Shown: piece by piece, positions 1-13,600 of the stretch
How positions within the stretch are numbered: the first letter of the stretch is position 1
Layout: each line of letters opens with the position of its first letter
Assembly (NCBI GenBank): GCA_963580285.1
Contig: OY757025.1
Coordinates: 117,617,900-117,681,899 of the forward strand
Source: Lucinisca nassula
Taxonomy: Eukaryota; Mollusca; Bivalvia; Lucinida; Lucinidae
Direction of reading: 5' to 3'
Length of the DNA stretch: 64,000 nucleotides
Notes under the pieces: generated by a model
Database searches by the model: none
Seen by the model: only the letters and a program-made list of their open reading frames with translations
What the model was told of the DNA's origin: nothing
Program-made: the position numbers and the translations under genes

Positions 1-736
1 TTTCTGGCTAACTTCAACAGTTTACATCTGATCAAGCTAAAACTTGTTTTATAGTTTGCCCATGATGTCGAGCAGTGCATATTGTTTCAAGGTAAGGCTC
101 ACAAACACTGTCTTGTACAAGAGACATTAAATGAGCCACATCTTCTTGCCATGAGTGTATCATTAGGATAACACACCGGTACAACATAGTGCATCTATTC
201 GCATCTCCAAAATGGCTACTTTTCTGATGAAAATCTGTGATATATTTCTTATTTATACTACAAACATAGGTTGTTGGTGTTCGTTATTGTTAAATTATAA
301 CGTCATTGCACTTAAAATGATGTAAAAATAATTCCTCATTATTGTCATCAAAATATGGTGAATATCGACAATCGAAGTGACTGCATTATAAAAAAATCCA
401 CTCTCAGAAATGAAAGGTATGCAAGAAACAGAATGGGTACCCACAACCTATGTCTTGGAGGAGAAATAAGAAAAATAATGTATACCCCCGTAAACCCTAG
501 TTTTCTCTATATAAAGTGGGGTTTATGGGGGCTGTTAATTCCACATACTTGTTCACGTGATATGGTGCCCTGCTTGCAGACCTCTTGTTTATTTACAAGG
601 GATACCACTTTTGGGATTGCCAGTTAACTTTCCTATAAACTTTTAGAAGAGAGAATTTGCTGCTAGTAGAGGTCTACCGCTTAAGGAAAGAATTTGTTCC
701 TTCTGTGGTTTGCTTGAGTCAATGTTTTCATTATTG
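1..736. other. Unassigned intron sequence
   Basis: No exon found. A palindrome about gtaaaccctagttttctcta lies at 480-535 and belongs to the repeat surrounding family V hairpins; the rest is AT-rich with no recognised feature. Confidence 0.4.
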
Positions 737-1013
737 GCCCCTGCCTTTCGGGTCTTGGAGAAATAGATTTGGCTGCATGATGCTTCCCCGAGAGCTGAAA
801 CTTATCGCACATGAGTACTGGTAAACTGCTTAGAAGGACTAAGCCTGCCCAGGCAAAGTGGTGTGAGTCGGACTGTCCAATAGTTTCATTGGGTGGCAGG
901 GCTTGAGATGTCATATCACATTGTCGGGTAAAAGTCCCACAAAATTGGAAGCAATTTCTCCAAAATGACCTAAATAGTGTTGACAGGGACATAAAACCTC
1001 AATTCAAACAAAC
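737..1013 (+). mobile_element. SINE-C copy
   Basis: Matches 8618-8919 with moderate divergence and ends aattcaaacaaac. In the intron before the first MIOS exon of the window. Confidence 0.75.
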
Positions 1014-1058
1014 AGTGTTTTCCTTGAAGTATGAAATGCACTGAGAATGTAAATACAG

Positions 1059-1503
1059 TAAAACTCCTATATTAAGACCACCTTTGGGACTGTTCAGAAG
1101 TGGTCTTAAAGACCACTTTTGAACAGTCCCAAAGGTGGTCTCTGACCAGAGGACACTGTGAGCAGAAAACACAAAGAAAGAGTAAGTGCAGCCTTCAAAA
1201 TAAGCTTTTTATAGCCGAATTGGTCTTAATTTTAAGTGGTCTTAAGGGGAATGGGAACACCTGGCAGATTTTTCTGCCATTTTTCAAAGGGAGACAACTT
1301 TCGGGACTTCCTGTTGGCTTTTCTATAAGCCATTTTCCACTGGATAAGGGGTCTACTCTTAAAGGAAAGAATTTGCTCCTTAGGAGCAAATTCTTTCCTT
1401 TAAGAGTTGACCCTTATTGACATGGGAGACAAAAATACTTTTGCCGAAGTTGCCTCCCAAGAAGGGGTTCCCATGTTCCTTAATAGCAGAATTTAACTGT
1501 ATT
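1059..1503. mobile_element. TA-flanked inverted-repeat element
   Basis: Starts tacagtaaaactcctatatt and ends cagaatttaactgta. It contains two internal palindromes (about 1074-1141 and 1344-1411). It ends 15 bp before the first MIOS exon, so it supplies the region ahead of that acceptor. Confidence 0.7.
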
Positions 1504-1517
1504 TACTTTTTCTGCAG

Positions 1518-1601
1518 GTCTCGAGCATTACAGGTTTGTGGTTGGTGGTATGAGAGAGATAGAGAAGACAGAAGAGACAATCTGAATTTACTTCTTGACA
1601 G
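1518..1601 (+). CDS. MIOS: MIOS exon a (first in window)
   Basis: Acceptor tctgcag precedes it and donor gtattg follows. It begins with one base completing an upstream codon and encodes [16 protein letters not shown] and on to NLLLD. This matches the start of the MIOS alpha-solenoid after the propeller. It ends in phase 2 and the split arginine or serine codon continues at 3421. Confidence 0.9.
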
Positions 1602-4600
1602 GTATTGAAAAAGACAACCTTTACACTGTCCTGCTGAATAAATTAATTTTGAGACGCACATTTGAGACTATCAGCCAATAAAAGTTATGTTTGGTTTTAG
1701 TTTTATGGCCCTTTCAAGATTATTTCACTTAAATTGAGTCAATTGTTAATCAGGGGTGGGAGAAAACCAGAGTACCCAGAGAAAAACCACCTGACCTTCC
1801 ATAGCAGAACTTTGCGTCTCAAATGTGACCCAAGCCAGGCTCGAACCTTTAGCGATGAGAGACTTAATGATTAAAAGTCAGCACACTTATCCACTAGGCA
1901 ACGGAGGCCCATTGCCAATAAAAGTACTTGATGAAATGTTTCATCAAATTCGCAAACTAATCGACAAGCAGTGTAGATCCTGATCAGATAGCTTCTTCAG
2001 AAAGCATCTGACTGAAGAAGCCATCTAATATGGATCTGCACTTTCTGTTAAGGTAGGGGTTGTTGGTTTCAGCAGGACAAGAGTTAATCCTTATCCCACT
2101 GCATAAATTAATCAAGCCACTCCCATAGCTGATTATCAACCAATCAAATTACTTTATATATACTAGGGACAAAAAAATAAGGGAACCCCCAAATTCAAAT
2201 AGAAAGAAGCGAAACTTCAATGTGACAGGGAAGGTTTATATGCAAAGGGGATCAGTATCTGGTCCATGCGCCATGAGCATTGATGCATGCACGACACCTT
2301 CTGGGCATGCTAGTGATTGTGCGACGAATTATCTCCCTTGGTATCCGTTGCCATTCTTCTTGCAATGCTTGGCCAAGCTGTTGCAGATTGTTATACCGGT
2401 GCGGTTTGTTGCGCACGGGGCGATCCAAGACATCACGGCTGGCCACAGCAGTGTCCTTACACCTTGTTGTCTCGGAAATTAGATGGCAACACGGGCTCGA
2501 TGTGGGCGTGCGTTGTCATCTTGGAATTCATGATCATTCAAGGTAACTTGACTGGCCAGCGTTACGTAGACCAAATTTTAAGCCCAATGGTTGTCCCATT
2601 CACCCGGCCCATTGGTGGGAACTTCGAGTTCCAAGACGATATTTCATCTGCATGTCGGGTCAAAGTCCCACAAAATTGGAAGCAGCGTCTCCAAAATGAG
2701 CTTTACAGTGTTGACAGGGATGTTAAACCTCAAATCAAACAAACAAACTAAAGTCTTCTTGTCTGTAACCAGAAGGCCCAGGTCATTGATATTTGGTATG
2801 AAGCTTCACTCCGATTAATCATAATATAGTCCTGGGGCCAAAAATGCCTATAGGGAAAACATTTGAAAATCTTCTTGCCTGAAACCAGAAGGCCCAGATC
2901 TTTGATATTTGGTATGAAGCTTCATATAATGGACCTCTACCAAGATTGTTCAAATTATAGCCCTGGGGCCAAAAATGCTCCCGCACCGGGGCCCATCAGT
3001 TTTACATAGGCTTATATAGGGAAAACCTTAAAAAAATCTTCTTGTCTGAAACCAGAAGGCCCAGGGCTTTGATATTTGAAGGGTTTATGAAGAGTTTTGG
3101 TGCGTTTTCTTCACAATTTGCTGTTAGTAGCGAAAGTAATGCAAGAATAATGATAATCCTTGCTTATTTCATTCAGGTCCTTCAGAAGATATTTAAACAA
3201 TCAGCATAGTGGCCTAATGTTCAAACAGCTTACTCGGGATCCGCCAAATGTTAACCCTTAAGCTGCCGATGAAAACAACATCTGAAGATGTTGTCTGCTT
3301 ATGTCATCTGCTGAATCTTCTTGCAAATGCAAACAATGACTTTTAAGGTAACCGGCAGATGGCAAACCAGACAACAATTGTCGTGATTGGCATTTTATGG
3401 GTTTAATTTCCTACTTACAGTCTGGTAATGGAAAATGGAGAGTACGAGAGAGCAGCAGCAATAGCTATATTTAACTTGAAGATCGGGAAAGCTATTGATA
3501 TCCTCAGCTCAACTGCTGTCTTAGAAGGTCAGTAACAACTAAAGCATGTCAACGCTTGTCCTGCTGAATGTATTAATTAAGCCACACCCATTACCAGCTA
3601 TCAGCCAGTCAGATTAATTGATATACTATTTTCATCAATTCACCAACTGCATGATCAATAGTGTAGATCCTGATCAGATGGCTTCTTCAGAAGCCATCTG
3701 ATCTGTAGCTACACTGTTTGCAAAGGTAAGGGTTGTTGTGAACAGCAGGATAAGGGTTAGAGAGAACGAAAATTCTAAGAGAAATTACTCTGCAAGGAAA
3801 CTGAAAATTTAACATCTATTTTCCAGTGTGTTACTTTAATGGAAAGGATTTGCTGAACCCATACATTTGCAAACTATATAGATCCAGATCAAATGGCTTC
3901 TGAACAGGAGATGAACCCATCTGATCAGGATCTACACTGTTTGTCAAGCAGTTTTTAAATTGAATGAAAACATTATATCAAGTAATTTGATTGGTTGATA
4001 GTCAGAAACAGGTGTGGCTAAAGTAATTTAAACAGCAGGATAAGTGTTGCTGTATCGATGATTTGTTTGATTTGAGGTTTAACGTCCCTGTCAACTCTGT
4101 ACAGGTCATTTTGGAGACATTGCTTCCAATTTTGTGGGACTTTTACCCGACATTGAGATGAAATGACATCTCAAGCCCTGCTGCCCAATGAAACCAATAG
4201 GGTTTATAAGCATGGACGGGCCGACTTGCACTGCTTTGCCTGGGCAGGCTTAGATCCTCTAAGCGGCTTACCATTACTCGTGTGCGGGTCAGTTTCAGCT
4301 CTGCGTGGAAGCATCATGCAGCCCATATATTTCTTCAAGCCCTGATGAGCAGGGCCATGCCATATCGATGCCAAGTATTTGGACAGACAGAGGCTTCTGA
4401 AGATCCCTTCCCCTGCTGTACATGACTACACTACCTTTGCAAACAGTATAGATCTAGATCCGATGGCTTCTAAGGAATCATTATCCTGCTGAACATGACA
4501 ACACTACCTTTGCAAACAGTGTAGAATCAGATCAGATGGCTTCTGAAGAATGCCTAGCCTGCTGAACATGACTACACTATCTTTGCAAACAGTGTAGATC

Positions 4601-7600
4601 CAGATCAGATGGCTTCTTCAGGAACTAAGCTGTTTGTCATTCAGTTTTTTTGAATTTGAATGAATGAATTATATCAGGTAATTTGATTGGCTGATAGCTT
4701 GAAATGGGTTTGGCTAAATTGATTTATTAAGCAGGACAGTATTGTGACATCATCTGTGACAGCATTATTGAAATGATGTCATCCTGTTTTGTAATATCTG
4801 TGACATTATTGTTGAAATTTGCAGTAAACCTTGACAGGGTTTTATGCTTATGGTCATGTGGTATAAAATTATGAACTCCCAAAAGGCTTATTGCATAAAT
4901 TTCACATGAAATGACCACTTATGTAAGGTCCATTTATTTTCATATTTTTCACTTTTTCAGAGGCTCCTGAGCTTGGTACAGTTGCTATGGCATTGTCAGG
5001 CTTTACGGAACAGAAAAACGCCCTCTGGCGGCAGACATGCTGTGACCTTCGGCAGAATTTGAACAGTCCATATTTACGTGCAATATTTGCTTTTTTGGCC
5101 AGTAATAAGGATGATTATGATGATGTTTTGGTATGTTATTTTTGTGCCATTACAGTGGATCCTTGTTATTATGGAAGTATTTGTCCCCTGATATTTTGCC
5201 ATTGTAAAGAATTTGCCATTATGAAGAATCTCAGAGAGTATGATAAAGCTTTTTCCCTGCATTACTCCTTCATTATATTAAGAGCTTTTTCCCTTTATTA
5301 CTCCTTCATTATAATAGAGCTTTTTCCCTTCATTACTCCTTCATTATATTAGGGCTCTTTCCCTTTATTACTCCTTCATTATAATAGAGCTTTTTCCCTT
5401 CATTACTCCTTCATTATAAAAGAGAATCGGCCCCCGCCCATAGGGGCTTGAAGAAATATATGATGCTTCCACGCAGAGCTCAATCCAGCCTGCACACTAG
5501 TACTGGTAAACCGCTTAGAGGATCTAAGCCTGTCCAGGAACCGTGGTGCGAGGCAGACCGTCCATGCTAATAAACCCTATTGGTTTCATATGGCGACAGG
5601 GCTTGAGATGTCATTTCATCTCAATGTTGGGTAAAAGTCCCACAAAATTGGAAGCAACGTCTCCAAAATGACCTTTACAGTGTTGACGGGGATGTTAAAC
5701 CTCAAATCATACATATTATAATAGAGCTTTTTCCCTTCATCACTCCTTCATTATAATAAAGCTTTTTCCCTTCATTACTCCAAGAAACACATGTTTTAGA
5801 CATACGTTAGAATCGCCTTGGTGAGGCGATTCTAACAAATGTCTGTAGCATTTGTTTCTTGGAGTATTTTGATTACGAGATCCTTTAAATGACTATGGAT
5901 TCAATATGGGCATTTCCAATCCAAGGGAAGCCAGTGCCAATTGGAATCTAAGCCTTGAGCTAAGGATTCATTCCATTGAATTGTCAGTATAATCCTTGAG
6001 CTAAGGATTCATTCCATTGAATTGTCAGAATTGTGATAGTTGTTGTTATAATGAATGTCGGTATAAAGAGAGTAGACTGTACATGGATAAATCGTATAAC
6101 TATGAAAATTTCAGCAACAAAGCTCTGAGCAAAATAACTATTGACTTAACCCTTCATGTGCTGCAGAAAATTCTAGAGCAGATGACAATCTTATTCTTTC
6201 ACAATGTTTTAGAGGAAACAAGACTTGTCATTTCATGTGGACTATCTGCCCATGATTCACATATATTGTCAAGCCTTATTTTTGCTGAAAAATAAAAAAT
6301 TCTTTCAAAATGCAGTCTGCCAGATATGCTAGAAGGGTTAACTGAACTTGAACCATTTGAGACATCACGAAAACAGGCCTATATAATTTTGACCCCCTCG
6401 AACCCCACTTTTATATATTAAAACTGGGGTTTGTAGGGGTAAACCTAATTTTTCTTATTTCTACTCTAAGATATAGATTGTGGGTACTCGTTAGAACCGC
6501 CTCGATGAGGCGGTTCTAACGAGTACCTACAATCTATATTTTGAGCTGAAATTAGAAAAATATCACAATTTTTCATCTCAAAATTTTCATTTTTTCGGCG
6601 ATAATGGTTACAATGTTTTGGTATAGGTGTGTTTTCGTAATGGATACACCTTTCATATTTGGCGTGCAGGTTTCTTGTAACAAGGGCTTTCAACTCATAC
6701 AAAATTTTGACCTTGGCCAGTGACCTACTTTATCATAACTTTTGGCATGTTTCTTGTGACAAGAGCTTCCCACCCATAAAAAATTGACCTGTGACCTTAA
6801 CCACAACCTGTGACCTGCTTTATCGTAACTTTCGAACCATATGAGATAGAGCCTTCATATTTGGCTTGTCGCTACATGTGTCAAGGGACAATTTTCCACC
6901 CATACACAAATTTTGACCCGTGACCATAACCTGTGACCTACTTTATAACAACTTTCCAACCATTTGAGATAGAGCCTTCTTATTTGGCATGTAGGTTCCT
7001 TGTGACAAGGGCTTCCCACTCATATATAATAATATTTTCAGCTGGTGATCATGAAAATACAAAATTTTGACCTATGACCATAACGGTCGACCTACTTTAT
7101 CATAACTCATGAACTGATTGAGATAGAGCCTTCATATTTGGCATACAGGGTCCTTGTGATAAGGGCTTGCCACTCATATAAAGTTTTAACCTGCGACCTT
7201 GACCTACTTTGTCATAACCTTTGAATAATTTGAGATAGAGCCTTCATATTTGGCATGTAGGTTCCTTGTGACAAGGCCTTCCCACTCATACAGAATTTTG
7301 ACTGTGACCATGAACTTGTCCTGTAACGTACTCCAAAGAAAAAAATTACATTGGCCCGGGGACATGTTAGTGTTTTCAGAAACTTATCTGAGTTTAAAAT
7401 AAAAGGACTTAAAACAAGATTTCTTGTTCAGTAGTTCTTATGGGTACTTTATCATCATCATCATCAATGGTTTTTGATTAACGTGCAGCTACAGGGGCAA
7501 CGTCCACATAAATGGGCCCCCTTCGAGGTAGCTGGCTTGCTGCACGCATGGCAGATCTTACACCAAATCTCCAGGCTTGTCTATCATGTCCATACCAGTG

Positions 7601-10600
7601 AAGCTTGGTACTACTTTATCGTTCTCTTTTATTTCTGCCATCTGTTTAGCTCTTTCACAGAAGAAAATGTCATTTATGGGCAAAAACAGAAAAATTGAAA
7701 TTTCATTTATAATAACTTGCCCTCATCCAACTTAGGCAAGCTGTGGTGTCTTCTGACAACCCTTGTTTTGTTTTCTCTTCCAGAAAGCAGATCCCAGAAT
7801 GGCAGTTAAAGACAGAGTTGCATTTGCCTGTTTATACCTCAGTGATTCAAAGGTTGGTGCATTTCACTTTTTGTCACACTAACACACCTCTGCTTTAAGC
7901 ATTGTGCGATATAGGAATCTGTTTTTCCATCTGGGCCCAGTTATTCAAAGCATCATTAGCTTAACGAGCTCATTAGTGGTCAAATTGTTAACTCTTCTAG
8001 CAAGTACTCTATCTAATAAAGTGTTATTTTTGCTGAAAAAATGAGAGCAGCTTTTGCATTTGCAAAAGCTGCTCACATTTTTTAAGCAAAATACTAGGAT
8101 ATATGCCATATCAAATGATCAAAGTTTTAAAATACATTAGCTAACAGCGTCGTTAGTTTTGAACAACTGGGCACCGTTCATTTGTCAATCCATCAGCATT
8201 TGTGCCAACATAAGCATCAGCCCGACTGTTCAATGTCATTTGTCAATAACTACAAACAAAGGCCCAAAATACCGTAAAAATCCGAAAAATTTGGACACTG
8301 TGAGGACTTGCTGTAATTCTAAAAAAAATTAACAAATTTGTTTCACGATTCAGCAAGGATTCCAGAAGGTGCATACAGGATGGCAAATAGTGTAAACCCT
8401 GATCAGACTGCTGATCTGGGTCTGCACTATGTGCTTTGGCTTATCTGTCCGATTACTTAGGATCATTAGGGTAGCTCTGGCAGATTTCTTGTCATTATTA
8501 CTCAGAATTATAGACATACCTGATCTGACTGGCTCAAAAATGACCTAAAATAGTGATGACTGGGCTGTTAAACTCCAATATAAACAATTTAATATTTATA
8601 CAAATACCTGTAGTTATTCCCGCCCCCGCCCATAGGGGCTTGAAGAAATATATGGGCTGCATGATGCTTCCACGCAGAGCTGAATCTGGCCCGCACACTA
8701 GTACTGGTAAACCGCTTAGAGGATCTAAGCCTGTCCAGGAACCGCGGTGCGAGGCGGACCGTCCATGCTAATAAACTCTATTGGTTTCATTGGGCGACAG
8801 GGCTTGAGATGTCATTTCATTTCAATCTCGGGTAAAAGTCCCACAAAATTGGAAGCAACGTCTCCAAAATGACCTTTACAGTGTTGACGGGGACGTTAAA
8901 CCTCAAATCAAACAAACAAACCTGTAGTTATGCCCCCAACTTTGAAAAAGTTGGGGGGCATATTGCTTCTGGCTTGTCCATTCGTTTGTTTGTTTGTTTG
9001 TTCGTTAGTTCGTACGTTCGTCGCGCTTTCTTCTGCATAGCATAACTTAAGAACCATGTATGCTAGTGTTTTGAAATTTCATATATGGTTTCCTCATGAA
9101 AAAAAAGTTGACCCATATTTTTTTCTTTTCCGAATTATCTCCCCTTTTTGCATTATTTCCCTTTTAATTAAATAACATAGAAATCTCGTTAGCAAGACTT
9201 TTCAAAAAGTATTTGAGCTAGAGCTAAACGCATTTTATCCCTTTTCCTCAAATTGTTTAATAAATTCAATACATGAACTCTCATGAAAGATCCTCTATTT
9301 AAAGAAGAATCACAAAAACATATACACTACAACCACTTTGTAACACAATTGTTGGGGTCCAAAGCAGAAACCATGTTTAGATAAACAACCATGTTATATC
9401 CAACCATATTGACGGGCCTCTGTGGCCTAGTGGTTAAGAGCGCTGACTCTTGATCATTAGGTCTCTCACCGCTGTGGTTCGAGCCTCGCTCAGGTCACAT
9501 GTGAGACACCAAGTTCTGCAACGGAAGGTTAGGTGGTTTTTCTCCGGGGACTCAGGTTTTCGCCCACCTCTGGTTAACGATCGGCTCGGTATGAGTGAAA
9601 TAATCTTGAAAGGGCCATAAAACCAAAACAAAAACAAAAAAAATATCCAACCATATCATTACACTAATATCAAAGAATCTAGGAGTGATATCATAAAATT
9701 GTGGCTATTCTCATCATGCACTTTTTCCCTGTGATTTATTAAGAAATAAATTTTATTTTTCTGCTGTTCATGAAAGTATGAACACAGTGGGTAGTTTGCA
9801 AAGTTAGTGAACCCCAAAGGGGTTAATGTTAACTTTGCTAGTGACACACTTTCGTTTATACTTTTATGGAAAGCAAAAAAAAAAGTTTATTTTTTATGTT
9901 TACATTCTTTGCCCCTCATCACTGGGCAAAAAAGTGCATATCGGGCAAACTTTTGAAGCTGAAAAGCATTTACAAGCTGTTTTTCTACAAAGAGCGGAAC
10001 TGCATCAACGTCACCAGCGCCCGTAGAGAACCATGGTTTAGACTGACGTCATTTGACATCACAGAAAATCATGTGACTGGATGGGTTCATGGACTACATC
10101 TTTTCTCTAGGTTTACATTAGAATTGACACTGGAAATGTAAATATTGCAGAATAAATCACAGTTCCTTTTCATTGCTTATATAGGCATGATGTGAGATAA
10201 AACAGGAATTTTTCATATGACGCAGCGTCTGAGAATGTAATAACACCATGTAATATTTTCGATAATCCACTAGTGGATTAAATATGCAAATTAGCTGGAT
10301 ACGTCGCCTAACATTACATGTACGACGTTCTTAACGTCATCGCGTTCACTAACGGCGGAAAATTGACATTTTTGTAAACAATTGTGAATGAAATGCGTTT
10401 TATGTCATATGATAAATAGAATCTTGCATGCAGGCTCATGTATTATTGAATTTATTTAACTCGTTGAAGAAAAGGGATAAAATGCTCGGCAAAGCCTCGC
10501 ATTTTACCCCTTTTCCTCAACTTGTTAGGGCCCCGCACTGAAAGTGTGGGTGCCCTATAGTAATCACTCTGTCCGTCCGTCTGTCTGTCTGTCTGTCTGT

Positions 10601-13600
10601 CCGTCTGTCCGTCCACAAATTTTTAGCTCACCAGAGCCAAAGGCTCCGGGGGAGCTTATAGGATAGGCAGTTGTCCGTCGGCGTCTGCTTCATCTGCGTC
10701 GTCTGCGTCGTGTGACGTCAACACTTTTAAACGACATCTCCTCTGAAGCCGCTAGGCCCATTGGGCCCAAATTTCATCTGTAGCATCCTTGGGTTGGGGG
10801 ATTGAAAGTTTGTGTTTTTTATGAAATTCGGCTTATTAGTTTGGTTGCTATGGCAACTTAGAGTTTCCATAGACTTATAATGGGGAAAATTGAAAAATGG
10901 CATTTACTGCTAAGCCGCTGCAGATATTTTGACAAAACTTTCATAGAAATATTCCTTAGGCAATCTACTATCTGCCATATGATTTTAGGCCTACTGCTCA
11001 TTTGTATTGGTTGCCATGGAAACCAAAATGAAAAAAATCATCTCCTCAGAAACCGTATGCTCTATGAGGCTGAGAGTTTATGGAAATATTCACCATATTT
11101 GCCTTTCAGGTTTTGTGTTTTTTATGAAATTCAGCTCTTTAGTTTGGTTGCTATGGCAACTTAGATTTTTCATAGACTTAAAATGGGGAAAATTGAAAAA
11201 TGGCATTAACTACAAAGCCTTTGCAGATATTTTGACAAAACTTTCATAGAAATGTTCCTTTAGCAAACTTCTCTCAGCCATATGCTTTTATGTCAACCTG
11301 GGGGTCCAGTAGGTTGTGCCGGGGCCATGCGCCGCCCCCCAGTACTTCATAAAATGCCTTATATCTCAGAAACCTTACAGATCCCCACCCCTAAACAATA
11401 TATATTCTTGTTTCTATTGATAAGACGCATTCATTGACACCAACCTGGAGGTCCTCCGGGATGCGCCGAGGCCATGCCCCACCCCCTCCACTTCATAAAA
11501 GGCCCAATATCTCGGAAACCATTCAGATCCCCACCCCTGAACCCTATATACTCTTGTTCCTTATGATAAGACCCATTCAGTGACATCAAACTGGGGGTCC
11601 CCCGGGATGCGCCGGGGCCATGTCCCGCCCCTCCATTTCATAAAAGGCCCAATATCTCGGAAACCTTACAGATCCCCACCCCTAAACCATATATATCCTT
11701 GCTCCTTATGATAAGACACATTCATTGACCCCAAATTGGGGGTCTTCCGGGGTGCGCCGGAGCCATGCCCCACCCCTTCACTTCACAAAAGGCCATATAT
11801 CTCAGAAACTGTTCAGATCCCTACCCCTAAACCATATATGTTCTTGTTCATTATGATGAGACACATTCAGTGACACCAACCTGGGGGTCCCCAGGGATGT
11901 GCTGGGCCATGCCCCACCCCCTCCATTTCATAATATCACAATATCTCGGAAACCTTACAGATCTCCACCCCTAAACCATATAATATTCTTGTACCTTATG
12001 ATAAGACACATTCATTGACACCAACCTGGGGGTCTCCCTGGGCCTTGCCCCACCCCTACACTTCACAAAATGCCTTTTATCTCAGAAACTGTTCAGAGCC
12101 CCACCCCTAAACCATATATACTCATCTTCCTTATAATAAGGCACATTCATTAACACCAGCTTGTGAGTCCCCGGGGCATGCCCGGGCCTTGCTCCACCGC
12201 TTGACTTCATTAAAAGCCACATATCTCACAAATAGTTCAGATCCCCACCCCTAAACCATATATATTCTTGTTCCTTATGATAAGACTCATTCAGTCACAC
12301 CAACTTGGGGGTCTCTTTGTGCTGAGGCAATGTGCCCCGCCCTTCCCCTTCATAAAAGGCCATATATTTCAGAAACCACTCAAATCCCCACCCCATATTC
12401 ATATATGTTCTTGTTCCTAATTATTAGCACACCTACTGTAGGGGTGTCCGCAGGGGCCAGTCCTCTCCTTTCCACTTCATGAAAGGATATCTTGGATACC
12501 GTTCAGATTCCCACCCCTAAACCATATATATACTTGGTCCTTATGATAAGACACATTTAGGGACAACAATCTTGGGCTTTCCTGGGAACGACAGGGCATG
12601 CTCCAACCCCTCCACTTATATCTCCAGCCATGCAGATCCCCACAGCTAAACCATATATATTCTTGTTCTTTGTGATAAGACACATTTAGTGACACCAACC
12701 AGGGCTCCATTGGGTCCATGCCCCACCCCCTCTACTTCATAAAAGGCCTAATGTTTCATATACTGAGTCCACATGGGTGCTCATTTGGATATGGGGGTTC
12801 ATTTGGCAGATTAAAATGATATCATGTTAAAATACATGGCTGCAATTGGGCAGTGCCCACCTGAGCTCTGGTGAGCATAGTGGCCCATGGGCCTCTTGTT
12901 TTACTACTCCTCTGATAGGGCTGCCGGGGTCCTAGTCAGTTTCACTGACAGCTCTAGTTTAATAAATTCAATAATACATGAACACTCATGTAAGATCCTC
13001 TATGAATTTCATTCTTGTGTATTTTATCGATGTGTAAACTCCGGCGAATCACTCACAAACTGCATGAAGCTGAATGCTAAGTTTGTGAGTGATTCGCCGG
13101 AGTTTACACATCAATGAAATACACAAGAAATGATAATAAATGACAAATCATTCCTTATAATCCCGACTATGCCATCAAAATTTTAAAAATGACACCAAAA
13201 TGGTAATTTTGTTAGGAATTATTTCGAAAGCTCAAAAGTGAACTTGTCAACGGCCACGGCGGAATGATTATTTAATTAGAAGCTGCCATTTTTGAAAGAA
13301 ATCTACATGAACAAAACTGTCAAGTCTATGAACTCGGTTTATCTGTCTTCTGACATTTATGTTTTCAATAGTTTTCCATATTTTAAAATCGAACAATGTT
13401 GACATCTTTTATATACAATGACGTAACCCGCAGGTTCAAAACATGCTCTATGACGTCACGTTATATTAGTACCTGTCACTGTGTGAGTAGTTCTGAGATT
13501 GTATCGAAGTATAAAACTTTTATTTCAACCAATAAAATCACTCAAAATGTATATAATGATAGAGAATTTGAACTATTATGATGTTATTAACCCTTCTCTT

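Noticed and set aside
355..627. Possible upstream MIOS exon
   Set aside because: The frame lies in repeat sequence with a palindrome at 480-535, has no MIOS resemblance, and lacks suitable splice sites.
2222..2751. Plus-strand frames as a gene
   Set aside because: They are the antisense of the transposase fragment joined to a SINE-C tail; only 2541-2645 makes sense as transposase on this strand.
4340..4370. Further hammerhead core (ctgatgag) in SINE-C
   Set aside because: This is a variant of the SINE-C head; no matching GAAA or stems follow.
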